Shown one piece after another: positions 49,066-59,583 of a stretch of 64,000 bases of DNA. The position numbers and the translations under genes were made by a program. This stretch comes from Flavobacteriales bacterium. Its GTDB lineage: Bacteria > Bacteroidota > Bacteroidia > Flavobacteriales > TMED113. Position 1 is the first letter of the stretch. Each line of letters opens with the position of its first letter. The notes beneath the pieces were generated by a model, which was given only the letters and a program-made list of their open reading frames with translations, was not told the origin of the DNA and did no database searches. The stretch lies in the NCBI GenBank assembly GCA_002701365.1, contig NZUK01000025.1, positions 1 to 64,000 on the forward strand. The letters run 5' to 3'.

Positions 49066-49829
49066 TTGTATATTCTCAAATTCTAGGTAACGGTCATCCA
49101 TTAATAATATTACATGGTTTATTTGGGGAATCTAAAAACTGGCACAGTGTCGCAAAAGAATTATCAAAAAATTATCAAGTACATTTAATTGATCAAAGAA
49201 ATCATGGTAATTCCTTTCATCATCCTAAACATAATTATACTATTCTTGCACAAGATTTATCTAATTATATTGCGAAAAAAAAAATAATTAATTATTCTTT
49301 AATTGGACATTCTATGGGCGGGAAAGTTGCTATGCAATATGCTCTTTTATATCCAGAAAAATTGCAAAACTTAGTAGTTGTAGATATTGCACCTAAGGTT
49401 TATAAAAATACTCAAAAGTTTATTTTTTCAGGCCTTAGATCAGTTCTATTAAAATCAAATTCTCGCAAAGAAGCCCAGTCAATTTTAATGGATTATACTG
49501 GCGATATTGGTGTGACCAATTTTTTACTTAAAGGATTTTATCTATCTAATGGTAATAAACCAAAATTAAAATTCAACTTTTCTGCACTTGAAAAAAATAT
49601 GGACTATATTTCAGACAAAATAAGTTCCAATAATGTATATATGCGACCGACCTATTTTTTGTCAGGAGAAAGATCAAATTATATCCAAAATACTGATTTA
49701 GACTATATTTCTAAACTTTTTCCAAATAACAAGATAATTAATGTCCCAAATGCAGGCCATTGGGTACACTTTGATGCTAAAGAACAATTTTTAAAAATAA
49801 TTACACAAATTTTAAATTACGAATTATGA
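49062..49829 (+). CDS. Alpha/beta hydrolase (YbfF-like)
   Basis: ILHGLFGESKNWHSVAKEL, DQRNHGNS, GHSMGGKVAM, AGHWVHFD. Confidence 0.93.
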   Translation: MIVYSQILGNGHPLIILHGLFGESKNWHSVAKELSKNYQVHLIDQRNHGNSFHHPKHNYTILAQDLSNYIAKKKIINYSLIGHSMGGKVAMQYALLYPEKLQNLVVVDIAPKVYKNTQKFIFSGLRSVLLKSNSRKEAQSILMDYTGDIGVTNFLLKGFYLSNGNKPKLKFNFSALEKNMDYISDKISSNNVYMRPTYFLSGERSNYIQNTDLDYISKLFPNNKIINVPNAGHWVHFDAKEQFLKIITQILNYEL

Positions 49830-51067
49830 AATATCTAACACTTTTTAATAACGATGCAACTGTTTTAGGTTTACTGATAATGATGTTAACAGCTATTTTT
49901 GTCATGGAAAAAAGCAGCAATAAATATTTAAAAAGCTTTTTTAAATATGTCCCGGCATTGTTATTATGTTACTTTATTCCGTCTCTTTTTAATAGTATGG
50001 GAGTAATTTCAGGGGAAGAATCAAATTTATACTTTATTGCATCCAGGTATTTATTGCCAGCAAGTTTAGTGTTGTTAACACTAAGTATAGATTTAAAAAA
50101 AATTATTAATCTTGGTCCCAAGGCTATTATTATGTTTTTGACAGGGACGTTTGGAATATTGATCGGTGGGCCATTAAGTTTATTCTTTGTGTCTTATTGT
50201 TTTCCTGATCTAATTCCTATTTCATCAGACGATTTGTGGAGAGGATTAACAACTGTAGCTGGCAGTTGGATAGGGGGGGGCGCAAATCAAGCTGCTATGA
50301 AAGAGATGTTTAATGTTAATGATCAAATTTTTAGTTCAATGATTACTGTGGATGTCATTGTGGCTAATATATGGATGGGTTTTTTACTTTATGGTGCTGG
50401 AATTAATAAGAAGATGGACAATTGGTTAAAAGCGGATTCATCAGCTATCGAAGATTTAAAAAATAAATTAATAAAATATAAAAATGAGAATCAAAAAATA
50501 CCAAATTTCACAGATTATATGGTGATTCTATCTATTGCTTTTGGTTTGACAGGTCTTTCACATGCATGTGCGGATGTGATTGCTCCATTTATTCAAAATA
50601 ACTTCCCTTTTTTAGCTAAGTTTAGCCTAACATCAAAGTTTTTTTGGTTAATAGTTATTGCTACAACTGGAGGTTTAATTTTATCTTTTACTAAGCTAAG
50701 AAAATACGAAGGTGTCGGTGCTTCCACTATTGGATCGATTTTCCTATATATTTTGGTCGCAACTATTGGTATGAAAATGAATGCATTATCTATTCTTGAT
50801 TCTCCAGGAGTCTTTTTGCTAGGCTTGATTTGGATGCTAATCCATGTATCCCTATTGCTAATCGTTGCTAAAATTATTCGCGCGCCTTTCTTTTTTGTAG
50901 CTGTTGGTAGCCAAGCAAATGTTGGAGGTGCTGCATCTGCTCCTGTTGTTGCTTCCGCATTTCATCCATCATTAGCCCCTGTGGGAGTTTTGCTAGCTGT
51001 ACTTGGCTATGCCTTGGGCACATATGCTGCTTGGTTATGTGGTATATTAATGCAGTTTGTAGCTTAA
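49826..51067 (+). CDS. DUF819 family membrane protein
   Basis: Polytopic; GSWIGGGANQAAMKE, SQANVGGAASAPVVA. Confidence 0.9.
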   Translation: MKYLTLFNNDATVLGLLIMMLTAIFVMEKSSNKYLKSFFKYVPALLLCYFIPSLFNSMGVISGEESNLYFIASRYLLPASLVLLTLSIDLKKIINLGPKAIIMFLTGTFGILIGGPLSLFFVSYCFPDLIPISSDDLWRGLTTVAGSWIGGGANQAAMKEMFNVNDQIFSSMITVDVIVANIWMGFLLYGAGINKKMDNWLKADSSAIEDLKNKLIKYKNENQKIPNFTDYMVILSIAFGLTGLSHACADVIAPFIQNNFPFLAKFSLTSKFFWLIVIATTGGLILSFTKLRKYEGVGASTIGSIFLYILVATIGMKMNALSILDSPGVFLLGLIWMLIHVSLLLIVAKIIRAPFFFVAVGSQANVGGAASAPVVASAFHPSLAPVGVLLAVLGYALGTYAAWLCGILMQFVA

Positions 51068-53283
51068 TTTATAATTATTTTCTGGTGAAGGTTATTATTC
51101 AATTCTAAATAATAGAATCCAGCTTTTTCTATGTGAATAGAATGTTCGCCATTATGTAATTCTTTAGAAAGGATGATTTGGCCTTTAGAATCATAAATAG
51201 CAATTTTATTAATCTCTTGATGTAGGTCAAGAATAAAAGAGCCATTGTTTGGATTTGGAAAAATATTGTATTCTCTATCAAGTTCGTTTATAGAAATATT
51301 AAAATCACATTCAATATTATATGAGATATTTGTTGCCATATTATCACTAAGGTCCATAATTTCATTAATAATTATTCCGATATTATTTGAAATGACATTG
51401 TCAAGTGTTAAGATAACTTGAGTTGGGTCAATAAAACCCGGAGAGATATTTTGTATAGATGCATTTGAAACAAAAAAGTTGCTAGCATTCAAAAAATCAG
51501 GGTCAATTGCTTCATTAAAAGTCAAGGTTATAACGTAGGAATTGTTTCCATCTTGACAGTTGTGCGCAATAATAAAAGGCGCTAAAATATCTTGGCCACT
51601 CTCTACATCAGAGGGCATTCTCAGATCTACTTTCCATTCATCAAAAGTAGATGTGACAATTCCAGTTATGTTATACACCGCGCTTATTTGCGGATCAAAT
51701 TCATATCCATCGGGTGTATTATGAATCCCGCATGACCCGGTCCCATCATCTACTTGCCAAACACCAAATCCACTTGGAAGAGAAAGACACTCTACATCTT
51801 CCATGCGAATTAAAACACCTTCATACTGTTCTGAGAGCGCATCCCCACTAGAAACAAGTATTGGCTCAGGAAGAGGGTTGTTATTACTGATAATATAAAT
51901 TTCGTCAGGTTGATAAAGTTCTGTTACTCCAGCACCTCCACAGGTACTACAAGCACAAGGACTACCATTCCAACAAAACTCACTTATTTCTCCAGTTACA
52001 ATTACACTATCCCCCATAACTGGCAATTCATCTCCGCTATATATATATATACCTGACCACGGTTCATCTCCGTCTTGAATATAAAAACTATTTGCAAAGG
52101 CGCCTGTAACAATACCTGTAGTGTTGACGGTTTGACCTTCATAGGGAGAAAATTCCTGCTGACCTTGAATTTCAGAAATAGTTGTTATCAATCCTTCAAA
52201 AGGGTATGGTGCAATTACTTCTGAGCCATAAAAGCTATTTGAATTTCCATCACAGTCTGTAGCCATTATCGAATAACAGAACATGGTATTATAAGATTGA
52301 GCATCTATGTCAACAGTCCAGCTATTATCCTGAAATATCATTTCACTAACTTGCTCTAGGTTCCAGCTATTACCATAATTGATTGTTACACTTTCAATAG
52401 GGCCGCAATTCATCATACTAATAATATCAGCTGATATGTTAAATGCAGTACCACCTTCCAGTGGCTGAGGGAGTTGGACGTTAGATATTTGAATAGCATT
52501 GGCACTAGCATCATTATATATGATGTCTACAAAATTTGGATAATCAATAAATGGATTTCTATTCCCTTGCCAATCATAAATTACATCATTTCTTCTTTTT
52601 TCAAAGTCATCAGGCGGGTCTTGTTGATGCCATTCAAGAAGAGTAGATAAAACTCCTATTTGAGGATTTGGATATGTGGTTAGACCATCTATTGGGACAA
52701 GGTTGGGCTCATTAGCATTAGATCCACCCTCATATCGAACATCCATATATAGTATGATTCTAGCGATATCTCCTTTGACTGCATCTCTAGGTTCAAATGT
52801 TGAACTTGTGCTATAACATGAAGTTGCCACTTCACCATTATATACAATCTCGCCACCTGTTTGAAAATCTTTTTCTCCTCTCAAAGTATTCATGCTGGCA
52901 TCAACAGGTTTTAAATTATGGGCATCAGTGTATAGAGGAACTTCGAAGGGATCTCCAGCATCAAAATCACCATGAGATTTAGGCCATACATGTTCTCTAT
53001 TCCAAAAATCGGGTTCAAAACTAGATGAAAAATCAAATTTATCAATAGAGTTTCCACTGTATACAAGTATTATATTTGAAGGATTATTTGGATCCTCATC
53101 GGCTTCTCTTAAAATTGATTTAGTTATTGTATAAGAGTATGCTGTATGGTCTTTAATGATATTATGTAATTCAGATTTTAAGTCTTCACCTTCTAGTCCT
53201 ATACAACTTTCATAATAATTATTAGGTTGACTTATACTAACGTAACTTAAAAGAAAGAGTATTATATATGGTAATTTTTTCAT
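51064..53283 (-). CDS. Secreted endonuclease I family protein with T9SS sorting domain
   Basis: FWNREHVWPKSHG, YTDAHNLKPVDASMNTLRGEKDF; OB-like region; C-terminal YNIFPNPNNGSFILDL...GFYYLEL. Confidence 0.92.
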   Translation of the reverse strand: MKKLPYIILFLLSYVSISQPNNYYESCIGLEGEDLKSELHNIIKDHTAYSYTITKSILREADEDPNNPSNIILVYSGNSIDKFDFSSSFEPDFWNREHVWPKSHGDFDAGDPFEVPLYTDAHNLKPVDASMNTLRGEKDFQTGGEIVYNGEVATSCYSTSSTFEPRDAVKGDIARIILYMDVRYEGGSNANEPNLVPIDGLTTYPNPQIGVLSTLLEWHQQDPPDDFEKRRNDVIYDWQGNRNPFIDYPNFVDIIYNDASANAIQISNVQLPQPLEGGTAFNISADIISMMNCGPIESVTINYGNSWNLEQVSEMIFQDNSWTVDIDAQSYNTMFCYSIMATDCDGNSNSFYGSEVIAPYPFEGLITTISEIQGQQEFSPYEGQTVNTTGIVTGAFANSFYIQDGDEPWSGIYIYSGDELPVMGDSVIVTGEISEFCWNGSPCACSTCGGAGVTELYQPDEIYIISNNNPLPEPILVSSGDALSEQYEGVLIRMEDVECLSLPSGFGVWQVDDGTGSCGIHNTPDGYEFDPQISAVYNITGIVTSTFDEWKVDLRMPSDVESGQDILAPFIIAHNCQDGNNSYVITLTFNEAIDPDFLNASNFFVSNASIQNISPGFIDPTQVILTLDNVISNNIGIIINEIMDLSDNMATNISYNIECDFNISINELDREYNIFPNPNNGSFILDLHQEINKIAIYDSKGQIILSKELHNGEHSIHIEKAGFYYLELNNNLHQKIIIN

Positions 53284-53290
53284 AGTATTA

Positions 53291-56116
53291 TTAAAATTTA
53301 TATTCAATTGATGTAATTATTTTACGACCTAATCCGAAAAAGACACTAGCAGATTCAGCATCATCATTATCTACTGCTGGGAAATCAGAATCATTATTTC
53401 GCGCAGCACTAATATATGCATTATCAAAAAGATTTAAGATGTTAAATTTAAAATGTAGGCTACTATTATCAAAATCTATATTGTTTCCCATATGTAAACT
53501 AAACAAGGCATAATCGGGAACTCGCCATACATCTGAAACTTCAATTTCATTCACAGCAGCTTCTCCTGCTAAATCTTCGACATTATAGTAGGCATAAAGT
53601 CTATCAAAATAAACACCCTTTAATTTTAGATATCCGTTAATATTTTTGTTGATTTTATAATTGTAGCTAATACTTGAGCCGATTTGGGTTTGCGGCGAAC
53701 CTCCAACGTGAATTCCGTTAGCATTTATGCTTGAAACATTATAAAGCTGTTGCTCTAAGAACTCATATTTGGTTGCATCATCTGAAGTCCATCTCCAGTC
53801 CCCAAATGAGGACAAGAATTCATATTTAATAGCGTCTGAGATTTTCCATCCAAAATCTAATTCCATACCCCTATGTAGTGCATTCATGCCAATTATTGTA
53901 ATATTTACAATTTCACCGCCTGCTATTCTTCTAGTATCTGTTGTAGGCTTGTTATACCAAGCAGTAAAATATGTGTTAAAATTTAAGGAAAAAGTTTTTG
54001 ATCGATATCCGTATCCAAATTCCAAAGCTTCTATAGTTGTGTTAGGTTTTAAGTCAAAGCTTGTATTGTCGTACATAAATACATTATTAAAATTAGGAGC
54101 TTTAGACAAAACACCTGCATTAAAAAACGCGTTATGATATTGATTAATATTCCAATTAGCACCTAGTTTAACTGTATAACCAGGGAATACCTCCCAATTT
54201 GTTTCTGCAAATCTTGCTTCATCAGATTCTAAAGTGTATCTGTTGCCATCATACCATATGGTTTCATTAACCCCTACAGCCTGTGTTAAAGTTGTATCTT
54301 CAAGAACTATATCTTGTTTTTTGAAATAGTCAATTCTTTTATAAAAAGTATGAGATCCTGTTAAATTTAAAAAAGCAGTTATATTATTGTACTTATATTC
54401 TACTTGTCCAAACCCACCTAGCCAGCGAACTAATCCGTCGTTATGGTAGTAAAGTTTATCACCTTGTCTCAATAAAAGATTTTCATTACTTGCTCCAATG
54501 TAATTAGAGCCTGGTTGAGTAGAACCCACAAAATAATCACCACCAATTAAGTCATATATTTCGCGGTAATGTTCACCCTTATATGTCCTAAGGTCTAATC
54601 CGCCAGCAAAGTCAAAGTTTTCGTCAACTTTATAATTGTATGTTGATAAAGCGCCTAGCCAAGAGTGATTGTTAATACTAGATGTTAATATATGTGTTGA
54701 TTTATTCTCAGTACTACTATATAATGGCTTTATTGAAGAAGGTTGACCAAAAAGAAAACTATTGCCAGAGTTTTGATCATACATTTCTTGAAAATCTATT
54801 TGATTATTAGAGTCATAAATTTCATCAGGACTGTCTAATGTAGTTCCGCCTCCGCTACCTCGAGAATAATAAATGACATTGGTTAAAGAACTTTTTTCAT
54901 TGATTTCCCAAAGGTGTTGTAAATTGAAAGTAGGCTTGTGGTAATAGTTTTTATAACTTATTCCGATTTGGTCTTCTCCCCAAATGGTGTCGTTGGAGTT
55001 TTGATTAAAGATAACATCATATGTATTATACTCTGACCAATCTGGATTATAATCTAAGCCGTATCCTCCTTCTCCAGTAGTATCTACTCCTAATTCAGCT
55101 GCAATATTCTTATCATATAGTTCAATATCAGCTCCATACTTTCTTTGATTGTGATTTTGAGGCGCTCCAAATATTGCAAAAGAAAGTACGTGATCATCAA
55201 AAGAATTTTGCCATTTTAAATAATAAAAAAGTCCTCTAGACTGTGTTCCTTCAATAATACCGTTAGATCGCTTAAAGGAACCAGCGATATTAAATTTTCC
55301 AAAACTGTACTTTTTAGTTGTATACCCAAAACTAGTTCTATAGGCACTACCACTACCTATTTCTTGTTTTATCATCCCACCTTCTTCTGCATCTAGGCCT
55401 TTGGTCATGATATTAATTGTTCCCCCAATTGAAGGCAATGCTAATTTAGATGCTCCTAAACCTCTTTGAACCTGTATTGTTCTCGTCATCGCGTCAAGCC
55501 CAAACCAGTTTGACCAGTATACCCAACCATTTTCCATATCATTCATAGGCACCCCATCTATCATAACGGCAACATATTCTTGGTTAAACCCACGGATGTT
55601 GATATCAACATCTCCGTCTCCTCCACCTTGTTGAGTTGCATATACTCCAGGTGTAGAATTTAATAACATAGGAATTTCTTGTCCAGCCAATTCTTGCTCA
55701 ATTTGCTCAATTTTAACATTACTAAGAGAAACCGGTGTTTTTCTAAATTCTGCCTGATCTGAAACTACTGTAACTAAATCAAGTTGAATGTCAGAAACTA
55801 GTTGAATATTTTTTTCAATAGTCTGTCTCACATAAGTTTTTTTATCAAAAGAAATTTCCAAAGATTGAGCCTCATAACCTATGTAAGAAATGATTAATTG
55901 ATAATCATCATTTCTTTTAAGATTTTTGAAGTTAAATTCACCATTAAAATCTGTTGCAGTACCACTGGTAGTCCCTTTAGATTTGTTTTCTAGAACTACG
56001 TTAGCTCCAATTAAAGTTTCTCCAGTTTCCTTATCAGAAATAACACCCTTTAGAGTATTTTGTGCATTTAGTTGTGCAGAAAAAAAAATTATAATAATAG
56101 TAAGAAATTTATTCAT
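53291..56116 (-). CDS. TonB-dependent receptor
   Basis: LKGVISDKETGETLIGANV carboxypeptidase-like domain; plug DVDINIRGFNQEYVAVMIDGVPMNDMENGWVYWSNW; C-terminal IEYKF. Confidence 0.95.
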   Translation of the reverse strand: MNKFLTIIIIFFSAQLNAQNTLKGVISDKETGETLIGANVVLENKSKGTTSGTATDFNGEFNFKNLKRNDDYQLIISYIGYEAQSLEISFDKKTYVRQTIEKNIQLVSDIQLDLVTVVSDQAEFRKTPVSLSNVKIEQIEQELAGQEIPMLLNSTPGVYATQQGGGDGDVDINIRGFNQEYVAVMIDGVPMNDMENGWVYWSNWFGLDAMTRTIQVQRGLGASKLALPSIGGTINIMTKGLDAEEGGMIKQEIGSGSAYRTSFGYTTKKYSFGKFNIAGSFKRSNGIIEGTQSRGLFYYLKWQNSFDDHVLSFAIFGAPQNHNQRKYGADIELYDKNIAAELGVDTTGEGGYGLDYNPDWSEYNTYDVIFNQNSNDTIWGEDQIGISYKNYYHKPTFNLQHLWEINEKSSLTNVIYYSRGSGGGTTLDSPDEIYDSNNQIDFQEMYDQNSGNSFLFGQPSSIKPLYSSTENKSTHILTSSINNHSWLGALSTYNYKVDENFDFAGGLDLRTYKGEHYREIYDLIGGDYFVGSTQPGSNYIGASNENLLLRQGDKLYYHNDGLVRWLGGFGQVEYKYNNITAFLNLTGSHTFYKRIDYFKKQDIVLEDTTLTQAVGVNETIWYDGNRYTLESDEARFAETNWEVFPGYTVKLGANWNINQYHNAFFNAGVLSKAPNFNNVFMYDNTSFDLKPNTTIEALEFGYGYRSKTFSLNFNTYFTAWYNKPTTDTRRIAGGEIVNITIIGMNALHRGMELDFGWKISDAIKYEFLSSFGDWRWTSDDATKYEFLEQQLYNVSSINANGIHVGGSPQTQIGSSISYNYKINKNINGYLKLKGVYFDRLYAYYNVEDLAGEAAVNEIEVSDVWRVPDYALFSLHMGNNIDFDNSSLHFKFNILNLFDNAYISAARNNDSDFPAVDNDDAESASVFFGLGRKIITSIEYKF

Positions 56117-57096
56117 TACTTACGTACAACCGATTGATTAGAGGTGTTAAAATTATCCTTCACAGAAATAATATAAATTCCTTTTTGATTTGGCAATTCA
56201 ATGTGAGTTTCTCGTCTGTTATTAATTGCTTTATTTGTAATTACTTGCCCCAAATGATTTATTACTTTAACATTTTGTATTTCATGTTGACTTACGATAT
56301 TAATCACTGATTGATTAGTAGGATTTGGGTAAGTAATAAATTGATTTGACATTTCCAGCAACTGGCTTTCAGGATTACATTCACATTCATGACTACCAAG
56401 GTTAACAAATGTATTAGCTGGTAATGAATCCCACTCTAGTGTAGGGTCAAAAAAATCGATAAAAGGGTCTGTTTGTCCCCCTGTAATTGAACTTTTTCGA
56501 ATTAGAGTATGGTCTTTTGTCCAATAATTACCATCACTATCAGTCCATGCTACACCGGGATCAAAATTTACTTTTCCAAAAATATCAATTGGATATGCGC
56601 CAATTGGCTCTAATGTTACAGCATCGTTACCATTAAAATACATTGTTGATGGGTTGGCAATTGCTTCATTAGGATTTGTACCAGTGTAATAAATGGGGTT
56701 TACAAACAAATCGACTTTACTTTGTAAATCATCTTCTTCAGTATATATTGTAACTTCTTCATCAGTAATACTATCAGTGAATGTGAAGTATCCATCCCAC
56801 ATCGGCGCTTCAAACTCTATTCCATCAGGGTTTCTTTTGTCTAAACCAACTACGAACGTAGAGTATGGCTCTATAGTGCCTTCTAGTTGAGTGCTACTTG
56901 GTGTTTGTCCACCATTGGCATATCTAGATAGTGAATACCCGGATAAGTCAATAGTATTTGCAGTAGGATTATAAATTTCTATTGCCTTATTATTAGACCA
57001 TCCTTCTACATACTCTGATATAAAAAGCTCATCGCACTGTGATTGTAGGAAATTCATTGATAAAAAGGTAATTATTAAAGTAAAAAAATGTTTCAT
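56116..57096 (-). CDS. Lamin-tail domain secreted protein with T9SS sorting domain
   Basis: CDELFISEYVEGWSNNKAIEIYNPTANTIDLSGYSLSRY; C-terminal TYPNPTNQSVINI...GIYIISV. Confidence 0.9.
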   Translation of the reverse strand: MKHFFTLIITFLSMNFLQSQCDELFISEYVEGWSNNKAIEIYNPTANTIDLSGYSLSRYANGGQTPSSTQLEGTIEPYSTFVVGLDKRNPDGIEFEAPMWDGYFTFTDSITDEEVTIYTEEDDLQSKVDLFVNPIYYTGTNPNEAIANPSTMYFNGNDAVTLEPIGAYPIDIFGKVNFDPGVAWTDSDGNYWTKDHTLIRKSSITGGQTDPFIDFFDPTLEWDSLPANTFVNLGSHECECNPESQLLEMSNQFITYPNPTNQSVINIVSQHEIQNVKVINHLGQVITNKAINNRRETHIELPNQKGIYIISVKDNFNTSNQSVVRK

Positions 57097-57191
57097 GTGT
57101 AGATAATTTAAAATTATTATAGTATTCAAGTTAGATCATAATGTTCAAAAGTAATAATATATTAAAAATACATTGTTATTTTTTAATACAA

Positions 57192-57215
57192 AATAAGAAT
57201 TTCTTATTAAGAAAT
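57192..57215. repeat. Two overlapping 17-bp palindromes in a divergent intergenic region
   Basis: AATAAGAA-T-TTCTTATT (57192-57208) and ATTTCTTA-T-TAAGAAAT (57199-57215). Confidence 0.5.
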
Positions 57216-57250
57216 ATAAATTAATTATTTTTACAAATTAAATTAAATTC

Positions 57251-57982
57251 ATGCAAAAAAGCTTAATTATTATTCCAACATATAATGAGATTGATAATAT
57301 AAATCTCATGGTTAATAAATTGTTTTCAATTTCAAATGAGTTGCATGTTTTAGTTGTTGACGACTCATCCCCTGATGGAACAGCTTTAGAAGTAAAAAGT
57401 TTACAACAAAAATATAAAGACAAGCTGTTCTTATTAGAACGAAAAGAAAAAAGAGGACTAGGAACTGCTTACATCACAGGTTTTAAATGGGCTTTACAAA
57501 AGCCATATGATTATTTTTTTCAATTAGATTGTGATTTTTCACACAACCCAGATGATTTATTAAGGTTGCATAAAGTGTTAAAAGATCAAGATTCTGATTT
57601 GTGTGTAGGTTCAAGATACATTTCTGGTATCAATGTAGTAAATTGGCCGCTTAGTAGAGTTTTATTATCCTATTGTGCATCATGGTATGTTAGATTAATT
57701 ACCTGTATGCAAGTGAAAGATCCTACGGCTGGTTTCACAGCATATAAAAGAAAAGTTTTAGAAAGTATTCCTCTGGATGACGTGGAGTTTGTTGGGTATG
57801 CCTTTCAAATTGAAATGAAATTTAGAAGTTGGATGAAAGGATTTAAAATTTTAGAAATTCCGATTGTATTTAAAGACAGAGAACGGGGTGTTTCAAAATT
57901 AGATAGTAGCATAATAAAAGAGGCTGTATGGGCTGTTTTAAAAATGAAAATAAAAAGTTTATTTTCGTCGTCATATAAATAA
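57251..57982 (+). CDS. Polyprenol monophosphomannose synthase-like glycosyltransferase
   Basis: IIPTYNEIDNINLMV, VVDDSSPDGTA, LDCDFSHNPDDLLRL. Confidence 0.93.
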   Translation: MQKSLIIIPTYNEIDNINLMVNKLFSISNELHVLVVDDSSPDGTALEVKSLQQKYKDKLFLLERKEKRGLGTAYITGFKWALQKPYDYFFQLDCDFSHNPDDLLRLHKVLKDQDSDLCVGSRYISGINVVNWPLSRVLLSYCASWYVRLITCMQVKDPTAGFTAYKRKVLESIPLDDVEFVGYAFQIEMKFRSWMKGFKILEIPIVFKDRERGVSKLDSSIIKEAVWAVLKMKIKSLFSSSYK

Positions 57983-57986
57983 GATT

Positions 57987-59318
57987 ATGGGTTTATTATT
58001 AAAAAATGCAAATAAAGTTAATGAAGGAACTATTACGCAGGTTGACGTTTTAATAGAAGGAGAATTTATCCATAAAATAGCTTCTTCTATATCGGCTAAA
58101 CATCATGATGTTATTGATTTAAATGGTGCATTTTTATTGCCTGGCGTTATTGATGATCAAGTACATTTTCGTGAGCCAGGATTAACTCACAAGGGTACAA
58201 TTCATTCTGAATCCAGAGCAGCTGTAGCAGGAGGAATAACTTCTTTCATGGAAATGCCAAACACCAAGCCTGCTGTTTTGACACAAGAATTATTAGAGGA
58301 TAAATTTAGTATTGGTCGTAAAGATTCACTTGCTAATTTCTCATTTTTCATGGGTGTTTCTAATGATAATATTTCAGAAGTTTTAAAAACCAATTTTCGT
58401 AAAGTTCCAGGACTCAAAATTTTCATGGGTTCTTCAACTGGGAATATGTTAGTAGATAATTTTAAAGTCCTAAACAATATTTTTTCTAATGCAGAAGGAT
58501 TAATTGCTGTTCATTGCGAAGATGAAGAAACAATTAGATCTAATAGTTCAGCTGCAAAAGTAAAGTATGGACAAGATGTTCCTATCTCTGAACATCCTAA
58601 AATAAGATCACATGATGCATGTTTTAAGTCAAGCTCTTTAGCGGTTGATTTAGCAAAAAAATATTCTAGTAGGTTACATGTGTTGCATATTTCTACTGCT
58701 AAAGAATTGGATTTATTTAGAAATGACATTGCTTTAAAAGATAAAAAAATTACATCCGAAGTTTGTATTCATCATCTATCATTTACAGATTTAGACTATG
58801 AAGAACGAGGTGTTTTTATTAAATGGAATCCAGCTGTAAAAACTCAAGATGATCAAGATGCTTTATGGGATGCTCTAAATAATGACACATTAGATATTAT
58901 TGCGACTGATCACGCTCCTCACACGCTAAAAGAAAAAAATAATGCATATTTTTCTTGTCCTTCTGGGGCGCCAATGGTTCAACATGCGTTACCGGTTATG
59001 CTAGAGCATACACTAAGTAATAAAATTTCTATTGAGAGAGTTGTTGAAAAAATGTCTCATGCTCCAGCTATTTGTTTTAATTTGCAAAAAAGAGGTTTTA
59101 TTAGAGAGGGCTATTACGCGGATTTAGTTATTGCTCAAAAAAATACACCTTACAAGGTAACAAAACAAAACATCTTGTATTCTTGTGGCTGGTCTCCGCT
59201 AGAAGGCAAAGAATTTAATTTTGAAATTACACATACAATAGTCAATGGTCATATTGCATATAAAAATGGAGTTATTAATGATATAAAAAATGGCAAAGAA
59301 TTGGTTTTTGATAATTAG
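57987..59318 (+). CDS. pyrC: Dihydroorotase
   Basis: LLPGVIDDQVHFREPGLTHKG, GITSFMEMPNTKP, IATDHAPHT. Confidence 0.93.
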   Translation: MGLLLKNANKVNEGTITQVDVLIEGEFIHKIASSISAKHHDVIDLNGAFLLPGVIDDQVHFREPGLTHKGTIHSESRAAVAGGITSFMEMPNTKPAVLTQELLEDKFSIGRKDSLANFSFFMGVSNDNISEVLKTNFRKVPGLKIFMGSSTGNMLVDNFKVLNNIFSNAEGLIAVHCEDEETIRSNSSAAKVKYGQDVPISEHPKIRSHDACFKSSSLAVDLAKKYSSRLHVLHISTAKELDLFRNDIALKDKKITSEVCIHHLSFTDLDYEERGVFIKWNPAVKTQDDQDALWDALNNDTLDIIATDHAPHTLKEKNNAYFSCPSGAPMVQHALPVMLEHTLSNKISIERVVEKMSHAPAICFNLQKRGFIREGYYADLVIAQKNTPYKVTKQNILYSCGWSPLEGKEFNFEITHTIVNGHIAYKNGVINDIKNGKELVFDN

Positions 59319-59583
59319 TTTTTTATTTCTTGGTTGTTTTGAAAAAGAAAATGTACCAGATTTAATCCCACAAGAAACTTTTAAAAGTATTTTAAAAGAT
59401 ATTTATGGCACGCATGGTTTTCAAAATTTAAAACATGCTCCGTATGATACAATACAAATTTTTTTAAATGAAACGCTAAATCGGTATAAGGTTAATGATA
59501 CTATTTATAAGCAAACATTGTTGTTTTACATTGAAAATCCTGAAAATTTCATTAAAATAATTAAAGAAATTGAAGCGTCTTAA
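59290..59583 (+). CDS. DUF4296-like lipoprotein
   Basis: MAKNWFLIISFLFLGCFEKE lipobox; VPDLIPQETFKSILKDIYGTHG; overlaps pyrC end by 29 nt. Confidence 0.72.
   Translation: MAKNWFLIISFLFLGCFEKENVPDLIPQETFKSILKDIYGTHGFQNLKHAPYDTIQIFLNETLNRYKVNDTIYKQTLLFYIENPENFIKIIKEIEAS

Noticed and set aside
53769-54137. 122-aa ORF antisense to the TonB receptor
   Set aside because: Shadow ORF within a well-supported receptor gene.
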